DNA from: Erysipelothrix sp.
GTDB lineage: Bacteria; Bacillota_I; Bacilli_A; Erysipelotrichales; Erysipelotrichaceae
NCBI GenBank assembly: GCA_012511085.1
Contig: JAAZGU010000194.1
Span: 1 to 5,878 of the forward strand
DNA length: 5,878 nucleotides
Reading direction: 5' to 3'
A program made the translations under genes and the position numbers. Each line of letters begins with the position of its first letter. Positions within the stretch are counted from its first letter, which is position 1. Positions 5,694-5,878 of this stretch are shown in pieces. Below the pieces are notes generated by a model. The model did not search any database and was not told the DNA's origin. It worked only from the letters and a program-made list of their open reading frames with translations.

Positions 5694-5697
5694 ACTT

Positions 5698-5719
5698 TAT
5701 GCTATTGTAGTTTAGCATA
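5698..5719. repeat. 7-bp inverted repeat over the tRNA operon -10 and start site
   Basis: TATGCTA (5698-5704) and TAGCATA (5713-5719) are exact reverse complements separated by eight bases. One arm overlaps the extended -10 box, and the other covers the expected transcription start. Most of the dyad is not transcribed, so an RNA hairpin is unlikely to be its role. It could be a repressor-type operator, or chance. Confidence 0.4.
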
Positions 5720-5737
5720 GATTAGATGACTTTTCAA
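5709..5737 (-). promoter_or_regulatory. Promoter of the tRNA-Val-Arg-Ala operon
   Basis: On the minus strand there is a -35 box TTGAAA (5732-5737), a 17-base spacer and a -10 box TAAACT (5709-5714), with TGC directly before the -10 (extended -10). The start point should be near 5702, giving a leader of roughly nine bases. The -10 region lies inside a perfect 7-bp inverted repeat (5698-5719). Confidence 0.8.
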
Positions 5738-5771
5738 CGAACTAGATGTTAATGTAACTTTTCAGAGTAAA

Positions 5772-5788
5772 TGCAATACCCTATTGCA
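5772..5788. repeat. 17-bp dyad upstream of the right-edge gene promoter
   Basis: TGCAATA (5772-5778), CCC, TATTGCA (5782-5788) form a perfect 7-bp inverted repeat ending six bases before the -35 box of the rightward promoter. The position fits a regulator-binding site for the gene starting at 5876. No T-run follows, so it is not a terminator. Confidence 0.4.
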
Positions 5789-5794
5789 ATAACC

Positions 5795-5824
5795 TTGAAA
5801 ACTGCATTTTTAATCTTTTATCAT
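5795..5824 (+). promoter_or_regulatory. Promoter of the right-edge gene
   Basis: On the plus strand there is a -35 box TTGAAA (5795-5800), an 18-base spacer and a -10 box TATCAT (5819-5824). Each hexamer is one base off consensus. The start point would be near 5831, giving a leader of about 45 bases that carries a small AACC/GGTT hairpin (5844-5856) just before the ribosome site. Confidence 0.55.
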
Positions 5825-5875
5825 GATATGCTTTCCTCACAGTAACCTTGATGGTTCTTTAAAGGAGGTCCTATC

Positions 5876-5878
5876 ATG
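5876..5878 (+). CDS. Start codon of a gene running out of the window
   Basis: The window ends exactly on an ATG preceded, six bases upstream, by a near-perfect ribosome site AAAGGAGGT (5861-5869). With the promoter at 5795-5824, this marks the beginning of a plus-strand gene divergent from the tRNA operon. Only the initiator methionine is present, so nothing can be said about the product. Confidence 0.65.

Overview
This is an AT-rich (by eye under 40% GC) bacterial window that looks chromosomal and low-GC Gram-positive (Bacillota or a walled relative). The reasons are purine-rich AAAGGAGG-type ribosome sites, CCA-encoded tRNA genes, consensus sigma-70/A-type promoters with 17-base spacers, and lipoprotein-style signal sequences. 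The standard code is used: TGA ends one gene and tryptophan is TGG. No species is assigned.

Layout. At the left edge is the 5' part of a tRNA-Thr(CGT) gene on the minus strand with its own promoter. A 374-base spacer follows, holding a perfect hairpin, a possible 30-residue hydrophobic peptide gene and the promoter of a plus-strand ArsB/NhaD/SLC13-type permease (422-1690), which ends in a clear intrinsic terminator. Everything from there to about 5730 is on the minus strand. Read right to left in the direction of transcription, it contains: a tRNA-Val(GAC), tRNA-Arg(CCG), tRNA-Ala(GGC) operon with promoter and terminator; a membrane-anchored Ig-like protein; a small HExxH metallopeptidase-like protein; a macro-domain protein with a C-terminal helix-turn-helix-like domain, followed by a terminator; a von Willebrand factor A (VWA) protein with an intact metal site, followed by a terminator; and a small lipoprotein. 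At the right edge a plus-strand gene begins, with promoter, dyad, strong ribosome site and ATG, but only its start codon is inside the window.

How the parts may work together. The tRNA genes and the permease are ordinary housekeeping or transport loci. The most distinctive part is 2468-4537, where a HExxH protein, a macro domain fused to a putative DNA-binding or adaptor domain, and a TerY-like VWA protein are collinear. VWA and macro domains recur in bacterial stress and conflict systems, so this may be a small NAD/ADP-ribose-linked stress module. That is inference from domains and adjacency only. The two flanking secreted proteins (1720-2229 and 4684-5190) look like extracytoplasmic Ig-like-fold proteins of unknown function. 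No CRISPR array, insertion sequence, phage gene or attachment-site repeat was seen.
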